A DNA stretch of 56,056 nucleotides, taken from positions 1 to 56,056 of the forward strand of contig CAKUYO010000014.1 of NCBI GenBank assembly GCA_934716995.1, written 5' to 3'. How positions within the stretch are numbered: the first letter of the stretch is position 1; each line of letters begins with the position of its first letter. A program made the position numbers and the translations under genes. Shown one piece after another: positions 8,624 through 17,279 of this stretch. Source of the stretch: an uncultured Bacteroidales bacterium (GTDB taxonomy: Bacteria > Bacteroidota > Bacteroidia > Bacteroidales > Paludibacteraceae). The notes beneath the pieces were generated by a model. That model was not told the DNA's origin and did not search any database. It saw only the letters and a list, made by a program, of their open reading frames with translations.

Positions 8624-9268
8624 TTAGTATTGTCTTTCGCCGAAGATGGCACTGCCGATACGCACCATAGTGCTACCCGAGGCAATGGCCTGAAGATAGT
8701 CTTCGCTCATACCCATACTGAGGATGTTCCACTCGGGGTGGGCGCGATAGATAGCCGACAGGGTATCAAAACAGCGTTGTATCTCCACCGTATCGTCGGT
8801 GTTGGTAGCCATACCCATAATGCCCTCTACGTGTATATTGGGCATTTGGGACAGCACACCGCTATCCAACAGGTTTTGCAGTTCGGCAGGCGAGAAACCG
8901 CTCTTGGTTTCCTCGCGGGCAACGTGTACCTCAAGCAGGACATTGACCACCCTATTGATACGTGCCGCCTCGCGTTGGATAGTCTCCAAAAGATGAAGGC
9001 TGTCCACACTATGAATGAGTCGGACGAACGGCACGATAGCCCGCACCTTGTTGGTCTGCAAATGCCCGATCATGTGCCAGCGAATGTCTTGAGGCAAAAG
9101 GTCATGCTTCTTGACCAGTTCCTGCACATGGCTCTCGCCGAAATCGCGTTCCCCCGCCGCATACGCCTCGGCAATCATCTCCGCGGGATGGAACTTACTG
9201 ACACACAGCAACGTAACGCCCGCAGGGATGTGGGCACGAACGGCAGCGATATTTTGAGCAATTGACAT
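8624..9268 (-). CDS. YggS family pyridoxal-phosphate homeostasis protein
   Basis: Protein of 214 residues with the alanine-racemase-like barrel fold of the YggS/PROSC family, which binds pyridoxal 5'-phosphate and balances B6 vitamers and amino-acid pools. The PLP lysine is Lys25 in LLCVSKFHPAEM. Further family motifs are RDFGESHVQELVKKHD, WHMIGHLQTNKVR and the C-terminal LSMGMSEDYLQAI with GSTMVRIGSAIFG, which holds the phosphate. The length is normal for the family. It is followed on the same strand by the HAD gene across the microrepeat gap. Confidence 0.93.
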   Translation of the reverse strand: MSIAQNIAAVRAHIPAGVTLLCVSKFHPAEMIAEAYAAGERDFGESHVQELVKKHDLLPQDIRWHMIGHLQTNKVRAIVPFVRLIHSVDSLHLLETIQREAARINRVVNVLLEVHVAREETKSGFSPAELQNLLDSGVLSQMPNIHVEGIMGMATNTDDTVEIQRCFDTLSAIYRAHPEWNILSMGMSEDYLQAIASGSTMVRIGSAIFGERQY

Positions 9269-9286
9269 AGACTATATTTATAACAC

Positions 9287-9305
9287 CGCGGGCGAGGCGC
9301 CCGCG
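9287..9305. other. Short GC-only hairpin
   Basis: CGCGGGCG (9287-9294) pairs perfectly with CGCCCGCG (9298-9305) over a 3-nt loop, between the DUF4494 and YggS genes. It lacks a T run, so it is not a standard terminator; it could stabilise an mRNA end or be a small repeat. Confidence 0.5.
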
Positions 9306-9317
9306 TCCCCATGAATA

Positions 9318-9734
9318 TCAGTTTACGGCGCGATAGACCTCGAGGATGGGCGAACGGGCGATAGAGACGATCTCACAATCGAGCGTCTCAAGGTATTTGC
9401 GAAGGTTGTCGAGCGCCACATCAATCGTGGTGGCGTGTACGAGAATGCTGACGGCTTTGCGTTTTTCCTTGCCGTCGTCCTCTACGGTGATCATCTCGAC
9501 ACGGGCTTTGAACCAACGGTCGCCCTCGGGATCTTCGACCATATCATACAGTTGCACTTTCTTGCAACTCGGGGTTTCGCAATCGCCGAAAATAAGCGGT
9601 TTGATGTCCTCCATCAAGCGGTTCTCGACATCGGCACAATTGAGTCCCTCAACGAGGTAGGTTTCTTTCACATTCTTCGGATTATCCTCGCCCGTCTGGC
9701 GCTGATAGTTCACTTTGACTTCGTAAAAAAGCAT
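9318..9734 (-). CDS. DUF4494 family protein
   Basis: Protein of 138 residues, soluble and without signal peptide. The start MLFYEVKVNYQRQ, then VKETYLVEGLNCADVENRL and the pattern through EVYRAVN match DUF4494, a small family conserved across Bacteroidota with no known function. The gene lies directly upstream of yggS on the same strand with about 50 nt between, suggesting co-transcription. Confidence 0.83.
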   Translation of the reverse strand: MLFYEVKVNYQRQTGEDNPKNVKETYLVEGLNCADVENRLMEDIKPLIFGDCETPSCKKVQLYDMVEDPEGDRWFKARVEMITVEDDGKEKRKAVSILVHATTIDVALDNLRKYLETLDCEIVSIARSPILEVYRAVN

Positions 9735-9982
9735 ATTCCAATTAACAATTAATAATTAACAATTAACATACAGAGCAGTTCTGCATTTCAGGTATATCCA
9801 CCTTATATCCTCCTTACATTCACCTTACTTTTCAATGCGCAATGCGTAATGCATAATGCACAATGCGTAATGAAATGTATTGTATCCTAAGCGCATCCTA
9901 AGCCTATCCTATGCGGAATTCCCCTCTGTATTCGGGAATGTCTGGGGAAGGGGAGGGTTATATTAGGAAAGAGCATAGGCAG
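9735..9982. other. Intergenic region with low-complexity repeats
   Basis: A 248-bp gap without an open frame. It holds AATTAACAATTAATAATTAA repeats (9738-9770) and a run of AATGCRYAATGC words (about 9836-9875). I found no promoter with both boxes and no convincing terminator. Confidence 0.5.
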
Positions 9983-11449
9983 TTAGTAACTAATCAGACT
10001 CTTGACATCGGTAGCGGACAATTTGCCTGTAGGCATAGCCCGCAGGCTGCCCGACCACAACAGAATCGGTGCCGCCGGTTGCGAATCGATGATATAATCG
10101 ATGGTGGTGTTTTCGTTTGCCATCAGTTGCCAACCGGGTTGGAGCGTGAAATAGACATCACCGACGCAACGTTTGTTGAGCGACTGCATATAGACGGGAT
10201 GGGTCAACACCTCCGCCTGCGGGAAAGCGAGTTGCACGCCCTCGAAATCCATCAGGAAATTTGCCACTTGGCGCTGGATAGTCTCCAAAGAGAGGCGTTT
10301 CTGCTCGATAAGGGTACGATTAAGGTAGATAGAGTGTCCGAAGCCGCCGTCCACCCACCGTTCATGCCCATAGATTGCCATCAGATAGGTGCTTGTAAGG
10401 GCTGCTGCCTTATCCACATTAAACTGTTGCACAGGCAGTTGCGCCGACTGCATCACCTCTTTGCTTGTACCAAGGACAGGGCGACCGACGAGAAGAATCT
10501 CGTAATTGTCGTGCCCGATGCGTTTGTCGAGTTGTTCCATCAGGTAGCCCAAATCCTGATTGAGCCACAGGTACATATCCTCCTGCTCGGCGGAATGGAT
10601 TTGGTCAGAAACGGCCTTGGGCGTGATGGTATTGAGTTCGAGCATCAGCAGATCGGGTGTGAGGTCGGTACCGAGTTGCTCGTTTTTCTGCAAGGCAAGC
10701 GCTAACTCGATGACCAGCGTATTCGCCACGGGCGACTGACGGAGAATATCTTTCGAGAGATAAGAGAAAGATTTTTTCCGCTCTGTATCAGTAGGATACA
10801 TATACATCGGTATATCCATCCGAGGTGTCCACCAGCGTGCTGCCAGTTCGCCGAACCGCCCGCTGACATTCTGCTGGTCCGCCGCAGAGGGCAGTCCTTC
10901 GGGATAGAAAGAGGAGGTTGCCCAATGCTGCTCATCGGTATCTATCCAACAGCAGGCATTTGCGGCATGCCCCGCCAAAAGGACAGTCGTTTCGGGATTG
11001 ATTCCGATAGCATAAATTTTGGATTGTGCACCATGCACCATACGCATCTCATCGGTGATGGTAGGCGAGAGCAAAGCACGCGGCGAGAGTTGGCGCGATG
11101 TTCCGATGCCCTGTACCTGACTGTCTTCCAGCAAGATATGCGGAATACGGTCGCGACGCGAGTAGTACCAATCCATGGCATAGCCGTGCTCCATAGGCGT
11201 GGTGCCGGTCATATAGGTGGCTGTGGTCTCGTTGCCACCATAGACGATGTGCGGGAAAGAAACAGAGGTCTGGAACGCCTCTTCGCTGAGAGTCCGCAAA
11301 CCGCCTTTCGCCCAATAGGGGCGGAGCAAAGCGAGGTTCTGCTCCGTCATTCCGTCCACCACAGCCACCACCGTCAAACGGGGAGCAGCCGCGAGCAGAC
11401 AAGGAAAGAGAAGAGCGATTAACGTATGATACAGATGAGTCGTGCGCAT
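9983..11449 (-). CDS. Exported alkaline-phosphatase-superfamily phosphodiesterase/phosphatase
   Basis: Protein of 488 residues. The start at 11449 gives a signal peptide (MRTTHLYHTLIALLFPCLLAAA); a longer reading from 11671 has a non-protein-like leader inside the neighbour. The fold is that of type I phosphodiesterases and PafA-like phosphatases: VVAVVDGMTEQN supplies the first metal-binding Asp. GGNETTATYMTGTTPMEHG carries the Thr nucleophile, LLMLELNTI precedes the second metal site and a later stretch carries GFGHSIYLNRT. It probably acts in the periplasm on phosphate esters. It overlaps the DUF4105 gene by 31 bp, so the two are translationally linked. Confidence 0.85.
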   Translation of the reverse strand: MRTTHLYHTLIALLFPCLLAAAPRLTVVAVVDGMTEQNLALLRPYWAKGGLRTLSEEAFQTSVSFPHIVYGGNETTATYMTGTTPMEHGYAMDWYYSRRDRIPHILLEDSQVQGIGTSRQLSPRALLSPTITDEMRMVHGAQSKIYAIGINPETTVLLAGHAANACCWIDTDEQHWATSSFYPEGLPSAADQQNVSGRFGELAARWWTPRMDIPMYMYPTDTERKKSFSYLSKDILRQSPVANTLVIELALALQKNEQLGTDLTPDLLMLELNTITPKAVSDQIHSAEQEDMYLWLNQDLGYLMEQLDKRIGHDNYEILLVGRPVLGTSKEVMQSAQLPVQQFNVDKAAALTSTYLMAIYGHERWVDGGFGHSIYLNRTLIEQKRLSLETIQRQVANFLMDFEGVQLAFPQAEVLTHPVYMQSLNKRCVGDVYFTLQPGWQLMANENTTIDYIIDSQPAAPILLWSGSLRAMPTGKLSATDVKSLISY

Positions 11450-12408
11450 AGATGAATAGCAGGAAGAATGAGCAGTCGCCAGCCGAAACCGACCAGCGGA
11501 TGAATAGAAAAGAAAGTGAGGAAACCGACAATGAGCAGCAAAGCGAGATAGATGATACCCATCACGACCTCGACCCACCACGACAATTTGCCGCGATGTC
11601 TGTCCCACAGGCTGATCAGCACCAAGACAACAGCCAGAAGGGCGATACCGAAATACCATGTAGCATACCAAGGTACGGGCTGTATCTCAAAAGGATGAAT
11701 ATCCTCGTCTGACACAACGGGTGTACCGTCCGGCAAGCGAGATTCCGACAGGAAAAACATCAGTTCCTCCGGCAAAAAAAGACGTTGTTCGCCATGCATA
11801 GGCTGATCGGCGCGTTTGCCAAAGAGGAGGTTGATACCGAAGTTTGCCCACGAAGCCGGACGGGTATAATGACGCAGAAAATCGCGGTAGGTCCGCCCTT
11901 CCGCACCCGTATAGGCAGAGATGATACTGTCGCCGAGTGTTTGTTTGATCAGTTGATAGGGGCGTGTGGCACAGTTGTCGAACACAAAATTATAGAGGTA
12001 GTAGCGGTTCTTCGGCTCGTAATTGACCACCAATGCCTCGAAAAGCGACTGGCGTTGTGCTAATGTCAGATTCAGAACTTGCTCATAGACAGGACGCTGG
12101 TTGTAGGCATAGCCGAAAAAGAACGCATTGGCGGACTCGATACCGAGTTGGTAGTAGGTCTCACCACGCACAAACTTCCAGTAGAAATGGTCGGTATTAA
12201 AATCAAAAATACCATAATTGAACACCACATCCAACTGGTTGTCAGTGTCTTGTACACGCAAAGCGGTATGCCCGTATCGGGAATACAACTCGCTGCCCGG
12301 AGCGCAAGTGAGCAACGAAATACGCGACTGCTCACTCAGATGCTGCCCCGCAAAAGCAGAAACAGCCAACAGTACGGCTGCCACCAACATACAAAACCTA
12401 TTGCGCAT
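11419..12408 (-). CDS. DUF4105 (Lnb N-terminal-like) membrane protein
   Basis: Protein of 329 residues with a signal peptide (MRNRFCMLVAAVLLAVSAFA). A periplasmic domain of about 220 residues carries YSRYGHTALRV near residue 45 and FDNCATRPYQL near residue 150. The paired His and Asn-Cys recall permuted NlpC/LRAT-type folds, though catalysis is only an inference. The C-terminus has three or four membrane segments (from PWYATWYFGIALLAVVLV on). DUF4105 is the N-terminal region of lacto-N-biosidase-like proteins. Overlaps with genes on both sides (11 bp with PAP2, 31 bp with the phosphatase) indicate one operon. Confidence 0.83.
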   Translation of the reverse strand: MRNRFCMLVAAVLLAVSAFAGQHLSEQSRISLLTCAPGSELYSRYGHTALRVQDTDNQLDVVFNYGIFDFNTDHFYWKFVRGETYYQLGIESANAFFFGYAYNQRPVYEQVLNLTLAQRQSLFEALVVNYEPKNRYYLYNFVFDNCATRPYQLIKQTLGDSIISAYTGAEGRTYRDFLRHYTRPASWANFGINLLFGKRADQPMHGEQRLFLPEELMFFLSESRLPDGTPVVSDEDIHPFEIQPVPWYATWYFGIALLAVVLVLISLWDRHRGKLSWWVEVVMGIIYLALLLIVGFLTFFSIHPLVGFGWRLLILPAIHLCARLICIIR

Positions 12409-13036
12409 AGCAGTAAACCAGATTAGGGAGGAACGTCATCAGCAGCCCGAGCAGAAACCCGCAAACGACCTGCAAAGGTGTGTGGGCATCAAGATACAGG
12501 CGGGCATACATCAGCGACAACGCCACAACAAACATACAGATTACCAGCCATATAGAAGGCATTATACCCGTACAGAGACAGAAACTCATCACTCCGCCTA
12601 TCAGTCCGCCGAGACCACTCAGATGCGCTGATATTTTCCACCAATGGTTGATAATTGCAACCAAGATGAGTGCAACGGTGGCACCGACAGCAGTCTGCAA
12701 GAGATAAGTCGGCACCTTGAGAGCACTAAAAAGGAAATAGCACCAAAAAACGAAACAGCAGAGAGTATATATATAAGGGGTGGTACGCTGTGCGGATTGG
12801 GCGATATAGAGATCGCTCACCCTGCCACGGCGTATGAGCAACAGGATGGCGGTCAGCGGAATGATACAGGTCAAAAGCAGCGTCCCCACGATGCTCACCC
12901 ACCAATAGACGGCGGGCAAAGGCAGAAACTGCACCGAGAAAGCGGCACAGAAAAACGCCATTCCGTAAGCAGGAATAAACAGCGGGTAAAGCAATATACT
13001 CAACCCTTTGGCTAATATGTCCGGCAGTTGTTTCAT
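12398..13036 (-). CDS. PAP2-type phosphatase-like membrane protein
   Basis: Protein of 212 residues, nearly all membrane-embedded with about six segments. The conserved pieces NHWWKISAHLSGLGG and ARLYLDAHTPLQVVCG sit where PAP2 phosphatases carry their second and third motifs (SGH and SRxxxxxHxxxD). Here, however, they read SAH and ARLYLDAHTPLQ, so the catalytic Ser-Arg arrangement is not fully kept. Members in Bacteroidota are annotated as PAP2 family; lipid or undecaprenyl-phosphate phosphatase activity is possible but unproven. The start overlaps the end of rpoN by 4 bp. Confidence 0.75.
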   Translation of the reverse strand: MKQLPDILAKGLSILLYPLFIPAYGMAFFCAAFSVQFLPLPAVYWWVSIVGTLLLTCIIPLTAILLLIRRGRVSDLYIAQSAQRTTPYIYTLCCFVFWCYFLFSALKVPTYLLQTAVGATVALILVAIINHWWKISAHLSGLGGLIGGVMSFCLCTGIMPSIWLVICMFVVALSLMYARLYLDAHTPLQVVCGFLLGLLMTFLPNLVYCYAQ

Positions 13037-14538
13037 TGTATCACAGAGCGGCGCAGGCGAGCCACCGGAATACCGAGTTGCTCACGGTATTTGGCTATGG
13101 TGCGGCGGGCGATTTTGTAGCCGTGTTCACCCAACATCTCCACCAAACGGTCGTCGTTGAGCGGTTCTTTCTTGTCCTCTTTGTCGATGATTTCCTGCAA
13201 GATATGCTTAATCTCACGCGTAGAGACCTCCTCACCTTTGGTGTTGGTCATAGACTCGGAGAAGAAGTATTTGAGAGGATAGATACCGAACTGGGTCTGC
13301 ACATACTTGCTGTTGCTCACACGCGAGATAGTACTCACATCGTAGCCCGTGCGGTCGGCAATGTCCTGCAAGATCATCGGTTTGAGACAGGTCTCGTCCC
13401 CCTCAATGAAAAAATCGTGCTGGAACTGCATAATCGCCGTCATCGTGCGGGTAAGCGTCTCATTGCGCTGGCGGATGGCATCGATGAACCACCGCGCAGA
13501 ATCCAGTTTGTTGCGGATAAAACGCATTGCCTCTTTGGTCTCCGCAGTCTGCTTGCCTTTGGAGTACCGGTCAAGCATATTGCTGTATTCGCGGCTCACG
13601 TGCAGTTCGGGTATATCGCCCGTGTTGAGAGTCAGGATCAGTTCGCCGTCGCGGTTCTCGATATAGAAATCGGGAATGATAGTGGTGCGCTGGGTATCGT
13701 ATGCCGTGCCCGAGAAAGCATTGGCGGGCTTCTGGTTGAGACGCAAGATCTCGTTCACCGCCTCTTTGAACTGCGGTTCGCTTACTCCGAGACGCTGCAT
13801 CACCTTGTCGAAATGGTGCTTCGAAAAAGCATCAAAATGGTTCTCCAATATCTTGGTTGCCAGTTCGACAGCAGGTGTCTGCGGCTTGCGGTGCAACTGG
13901 GTGAGCAGGCACTCTTGCAGATTGGCAGCCGCCACTCCGGGGGGGTCGAACTGCTTGATCTGGTTCACTATATCCGCCATCTCCTCGTCGCTGACCGTCA
14001 GGTTCTCCTGAAAACTCAGGTCGTCCACCAACTGTTCCACCGTGCGGCGCAGATAGCCGTCGTCGTCGATGTTGCCGAGTACCCACTTGGCAATATGCCG
14101 CTGGGGTTTGGTCATCTTGGTGAGATAGATCTGCGATTTCAGTTCGTCGGTAAAACTGGTACCCCCCGAAAAAGGAATGTCGCGTATCTCATTGTCCGCC
14201 GAACCGTTGTTGGCATGGAGCATATACTCGGGTGTCTCGTCGTCGTTGACATACTGGTCGTAGTTGAAGTCCTCGTTCTGCAGCGGGTCTCCCCCACCCT
14301 CGTCATCGCTACCCTGTTGGTAGTCATTCTCTTGCTCACCATAATCCTCCGCATTGTAGTCATCGGTATGGTTAGCCTGCTCGCCTCCCTCTTCCAGTGC
14401 AGGATTCTCCTGCAACTCTTCGTTGATACGCTGTGGCAGTTCCACGGAGGGCAACTCCAGCATACGTATCACCTGTATCTGGGTAGGCGATAGTTTGGTC
14501 TGGAGTTTCTGTTGTTGGGTCAAGGAGGCAGATTGCAT
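13033..14538 (-). CDS. rpoN: RNA polymerase sigma-54 factor
   Basis: Protein of 501 residues. The glutamine-rich region I (LTQQQKLQTKLSPTQIQVI) that contacts activators is at the N-terminus, followed by a very acidic linker (about residues 45-110). The core-binding region and the C-terminal DNA-binding part with the RpoN box ARRTIAKYRE near residue 478 come next. It directs transcription from -24/-12 promoters and needs an ATP-driven activator; no such activator is encoded in this window. It is followed by a 4-bp overlap with the PAP2 gene and preceded by the aminotransferase gene 10 nt away. Confidence 0.95.
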   Translation of the reverse strand: MQSASLTQQQKLQTKLSPTQIQVIRMLELPSVELPQRINEELQENPALEEGGEQANHTDDYNAEDYGEQENDYQQGSDDEGGGDPLQNEDFNYDQYVNDDETPEYMLHANNGSADNEIRDIPFSGGTSFTDELKSQIYLTKMTKPQRHIAKWVLGNIDDDGYLRRTVEQLVDDLSFQENLTVSDEEMADIVNQIKQFDPPGVAAANLQECLLTQLHRKPQTPAVELATKILENHFDAFSKHHFDKVMQRLGVSEPQFKEAVNEILRLNQKPANAFSGTAYDTQRTTIIPDFYIENRDGELILTLNTGDIPELHVSREYSNMLDRYSKGKQTAETKEAMRFIRNKLDSARWFIDAIRQRNETLTRTMTAIMQFQHDFFIEGDETCLKPMILQDIADRTGYDVSTISRVSNSKYVQTQFGIYPLKYFFSESMTNTKGEEVSTREIKHILQEIIDKEDKKEPLNDDRLVEMLGEHGYKIARRTIAKYREQLGIPVARLRRSVIQ

Positions 14539-14548
14539 AGTCCGAGTT

Positions 14549-15679
14549 TTATTTATTCACCAACGCAAGCACGTTGGAGGTGATATATTCGAGTTGTTCG
14601 TCGTCCAGTTCTGTGTGCATCGGCAGCGACAGCACACATGAAGCGAGCCGTTCCGCTATGGGGAAATCACCCGCTTTGTAGCGCGGGTCTTGGTAGGCTT
14701 TTTGCAGGTGCAGAGGCACAGGATAGTAGATCATAGCCGGTATGCCAAGGGCTTGCAATCCCTCGCGCACCGCATCTCTGTCCACACCCTGCAAGCGCAG
14801 TGTGTACTGGTGATAGACATGGGTGGAATGCGGTTCATGCCTGGGAATAAGGATATGTTCGTTACCGGCAAATGCTTTGTCGTAGTATGCCGCCGCACGC
14901 TGACGGGAAGCGATATACCCGTTCAGATGAGGCAGTTTGGCATCCAAGACAGCAGCCTGAATACTATCCAAGCGCGAGTTGACACCAATCATATCGTGGT
15001 GGTAACGCACGACCATACCATGGTTGGCAATCGCACGCATACGCGTCGCCAACTCGTCGTTGTCGGTAAAAATTGCCCCGCCATCGCCATAGCAACCAAG
15101 GTTCTTCGACGGAAAGAAACTGGTGCAACCGATGTCGCCTATCGTCCCTGCCTGTTTCGTAGTACCGTCGGCAAAAGTGTATTTGGCTCCGATAGCCTGA
15201 CAAGCGTCCTCTACCACAAAGAGATGATGCTCGCGGGCTATCTCCATAATCTCTTGCATATTAGCACATTGCCCGAACAGATGCACAGGGGCTATGGCTT
15301 TGGTACGCGGCGTAATCGCCTTGCGGACAGCATCAGCGGACATATTCATCGTTTCCCAGTCCACATCCACCACTACCGGCGTGAGCCCGAGAAGCGCCAC
15401 CACCTCGGCAGTAGCAATAAAGGTGAAAGTAGGAGTAATGACCTCGTCGCCCCTCTGCAAACCGAGTCCCATCAGGGCAATCTGCAAGGCATCGGTACCG
15501 TTGCCCACTGTTATCACGTGTTTGGCACCCGTATAAGCCTCCAGATGAGTTTGGAAATCCGTTACTTTCTGCCCTTTGACAAACGCCGCACTGTCAATCA
15601 CTTCCTGTATGCCACGATCAATATCCGCCTTGATATGCTGATACTGCGTCTGCAAATCCACCATTTGTATCTTTTTCAT
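14549..15679 (-). CDS. DegT/DnrJ/EryC1/StrS family PLP-dependent aminotransferase
   Basis: Protein of 376 residues. I place the start at 15679 (MKKIQMVDLQTQYQHIK), the usual beginning in this family, rather than 57 nt upstream. Features are GNGTDALQIALMGLG, DACQAIGA (PLP-ring Asp) and CTSFFPSKNLGCYGDGGA, in which the Lys forms the Schiff base. The enzymes transfer an amino group to a keto sugar, usually for surface polysaccharides or nucleotide sugars. No sugar-modifying genes are near, so the product here is unknown. Confidence 0.9.
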   Translation of the reverse strand: MKKIQMVDLQTQYQHIKADIDRGIQEVIDSAAFVKGQKVTDFQTHLEAYTGAKHVITVGNGTDALQIALMGLGLQRGDEVITPTFTFIATAEVVALLGLTPVVVDVDWETMNMSADAVRKAITPRTKAIAPVHLFGQCANMQEIMEIAREHHLFVVEDACQAIGAKYTFADGTTKQAGTIGDIGCTSFFPSKNLGCYGDGGAIFTDNDELATRMRAIANHGMVVRYHHDMIGVNSRLDSIQAAVLDAKLPHLNGYIASRQRAAAYYDKAFAGNEHILIPRHEPHSTHVYHQYTLRLQGVDRDAVREGLQALGIPAMIYYPVPLHLQKAYQDPRYKAGDFPIAERLASCVLSLPMHTELDDEQLEYITSNVLALVNK

Positions 15680-15779
15680 ACATCTCTGATTTTCAATGGG
15701 ATTAATGGACAATCCGTAGTAATTAATGTTTAACAAAAGGAGTATAACGACTAATTACACGAGAATTGATGTTCTATAA

Positions 15780-16754
15780 CTATCGTTCAACTATAAATTC
15801 CACCTCATTCGGGTACGCGCGTGCGCTCAATATATAAGGAGTGGTATATTTCACCTCCACGCCCAATGTCTCTGCGCTATCGGCGGGGTACTCACACTGC
15901 GCCACCACGTCTTCTGCAGTTACATCACCGAACCGGCTCATTCCCACCTGCACCGTAACCTCTGTTTCTTGCGGAAACAGGCGCACGAACTCTCCTTCCG
16001 GCACGTTCTGCACGGAGATGGGGACCACAAACGCCTTTTCTGTAAAACGCTCGGTAACCACAGTCAGAGAGACACTGTCTTTGCCAACACGTACCCCATC
16101 GGGTACCCTCAAAGCCACACGCGCCACCACAGTATCTTTCAGTTCGCTCAGCGCCACCAACTCGGTGCGTATCACACGGATGGTATCAAGCACGTCTTTT
16201 CGCCCATATACTTTCACATACTCGGGCGACAATTTCGGTTCGCCCACCGGATAGTACTCCGTTGCCGGTTGCACGCTCCCGTCCCATTCAACAGGAAGCA
16301 AACGCTCGTCCTGCCGGTAGTAGTTGCATACAATCTGCTCGGGCGTTACGGATTGCAACTTACTGGTACCCTGCAATATGTCCGTTATACTACGGCGTAT
16401 CACATCAGACGAAATACGTACCGTACCCTTGTCGCCATGGATTTGATTGCTCAGATCGATAGTCAGTTGCGGGCGTTCCGTACGATAGGTATGAAGGCGG
16501 TAGCCTGCATCGCGTACATCTACAAGCAGAGTGTCCGGCAGACGGTTTTTCTCAATTCCGACATTCTCGGGAATACCGGTATAAGAGACAATGACGGGTA
16601 TTGTGGCATTGCGCACCGATTGCAAAGCGTGCCCGTACCACAGGGCAGTGGCAAGAAGGACAAAGAACAAGAACGTAAGTATATCACCCCAATGCGTTTC
16701 ATTCATCAGGGTGATACACCGATCCTTTACCCGTTTCAGCACTTCCTTGCCCAT
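15780..16754 (-). CDS. YbbR-like domain protein
   Basis: Protein of 324 residues with one N-terminal membrane helix (ILTFLFFVLLATALWYGHAL, about residues 24-43) and an extracytoplasmic part of repeated YbbR-like beta domains (for example VIVSYTGIPENVGI, LVDVRDAGYRLHTY and EVTVQVGMSRFGDV). In Firmicutes such proteins (CdaR) regulate the diadenylate cyclase; in Bacteroidota they lie in the conserved nusB-yajC-ybbR order seen here. The role in this phylum is not established. Confidence 0.85.
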   Translation of the reverse strand: MGKEVLKRVKDRCITLMNETHWGDILTFLFFVLLATALWYGHALQSVRNATIPVIVSYTGIPENVGIEKNRLPDTLLVDVRDAGYRLHTYRTERPQLTIDLSNQIHGDKGTVRISSDVIRRSITDILQGTSKLQSVTPEQIVCNYYRQDERLLPVEWDGSVQPATEYYPVGEPKLSPEYVKVYGRKDVLDTIRVIRTELVALSELKDTVVARVALRVPDGVRVGKDSVSLTVVTERFTEKAFVVPISVQNVPEGEFVRLFPQETEVTVQVGMSRFGDVTAEDVVAQCEYPADSAETLGVEVKYTTPYILSARAYPNEVEFIVER

Positions 16755-16864
16755 ACACTAAACGTATAATCACCGTTAATTTAATTAAACGTTAATTGTT
16801 CCTCAAAGAAAAAGCAATTAATGGTTAATAACGTCTAATTACACGTTAATTAACGTTCCACAAC

Positions 16865-17209
16865 TTACTTTTTCTCGTCTTTCGGGGCTGCCTGAGCATC
16901 GGCGGCATCAGCAAAGACGCTGTCTTTCGACACCTTGATGGTTACGTCCTTGGCAATAGTGATAATAAAAGCGTTCTCCTGAACCTCCTTGATCTCACCG
17001 TAGATACCGCCTGCGGTAACTACCTTGTCGCCTTTCTTCATTGCCTCGCGCTGTTTCTGCAACTCTTTCTGTTTCTTGGTCTGAGGGCGAATCATAAAGA
17101 AATACATCACCACAAAGATAAGAATCATCATTACCCAGAAAGACCATCCTGCGGCTCCCTGATTAGCAGCCGCTTCGGCTTGCAACATAATCAAATTAAG
17201 CATATTCAT
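16865..17209 (-). CDS. yajC: Preprotein translocase subunit YajC
   Basis: Protein of 114 residues with one membrane helix (WSFWVMMILIFVVMYFFMI, about residues 23-41), followed by RPQTKKQKELQKQREAMKKG and the small soluble domain KVVTAGGIYGEIKEV. This is the complete YajC pattern; the protein accompanies SecDF in Sec export. The end is an Ala/Asp/Lys-rich tail. It lies between nusB and ybbR; a CCTCCTC / GAGGAGG hairpin (17244-17262) sits in the gap to nusB. Confidence 0.95.
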   Translation of the reverse strand: MNMLNLIMLQAEAAANQGAAGWSFWVMMILIFVVMYFFMIRPQTKKQKELQKQREAMKKGDKVVTAGGIYGEIKEVQENAFIITIAKDVTIKVSKDSVFADAADAQAAPKDEKK

Positions 17210-17243
17210 TTATTGTTTGGTTATTGTTTCAATCTTATTCAAG

Positions 17244-17262
17244 CCTCCTCTTTTTGAGGAGG
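17244..17262. repeat. Hairpin of the CCTCCTC/GAGGAGG type between nusB and yajC
   Basis: CCTCCTC (17244-17250) pairs with GAGGAGG (17256-17262) across five T. With the following GGGGGAAAGTC it resembles, in reverse complement, the start of the stretch inserted in ligA (GACTTCCCCCTCC at 40909-40921). Confidence 0.45.
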
Positions 17263-17279
17263 GGGAAAGTCTGAGTTTC

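Noticed and set aside
13036..14493. A 485-codon frame opposite rpoN
   Set aside because: Antisense shadow of a well-supported sigma-54 gene, no domain.
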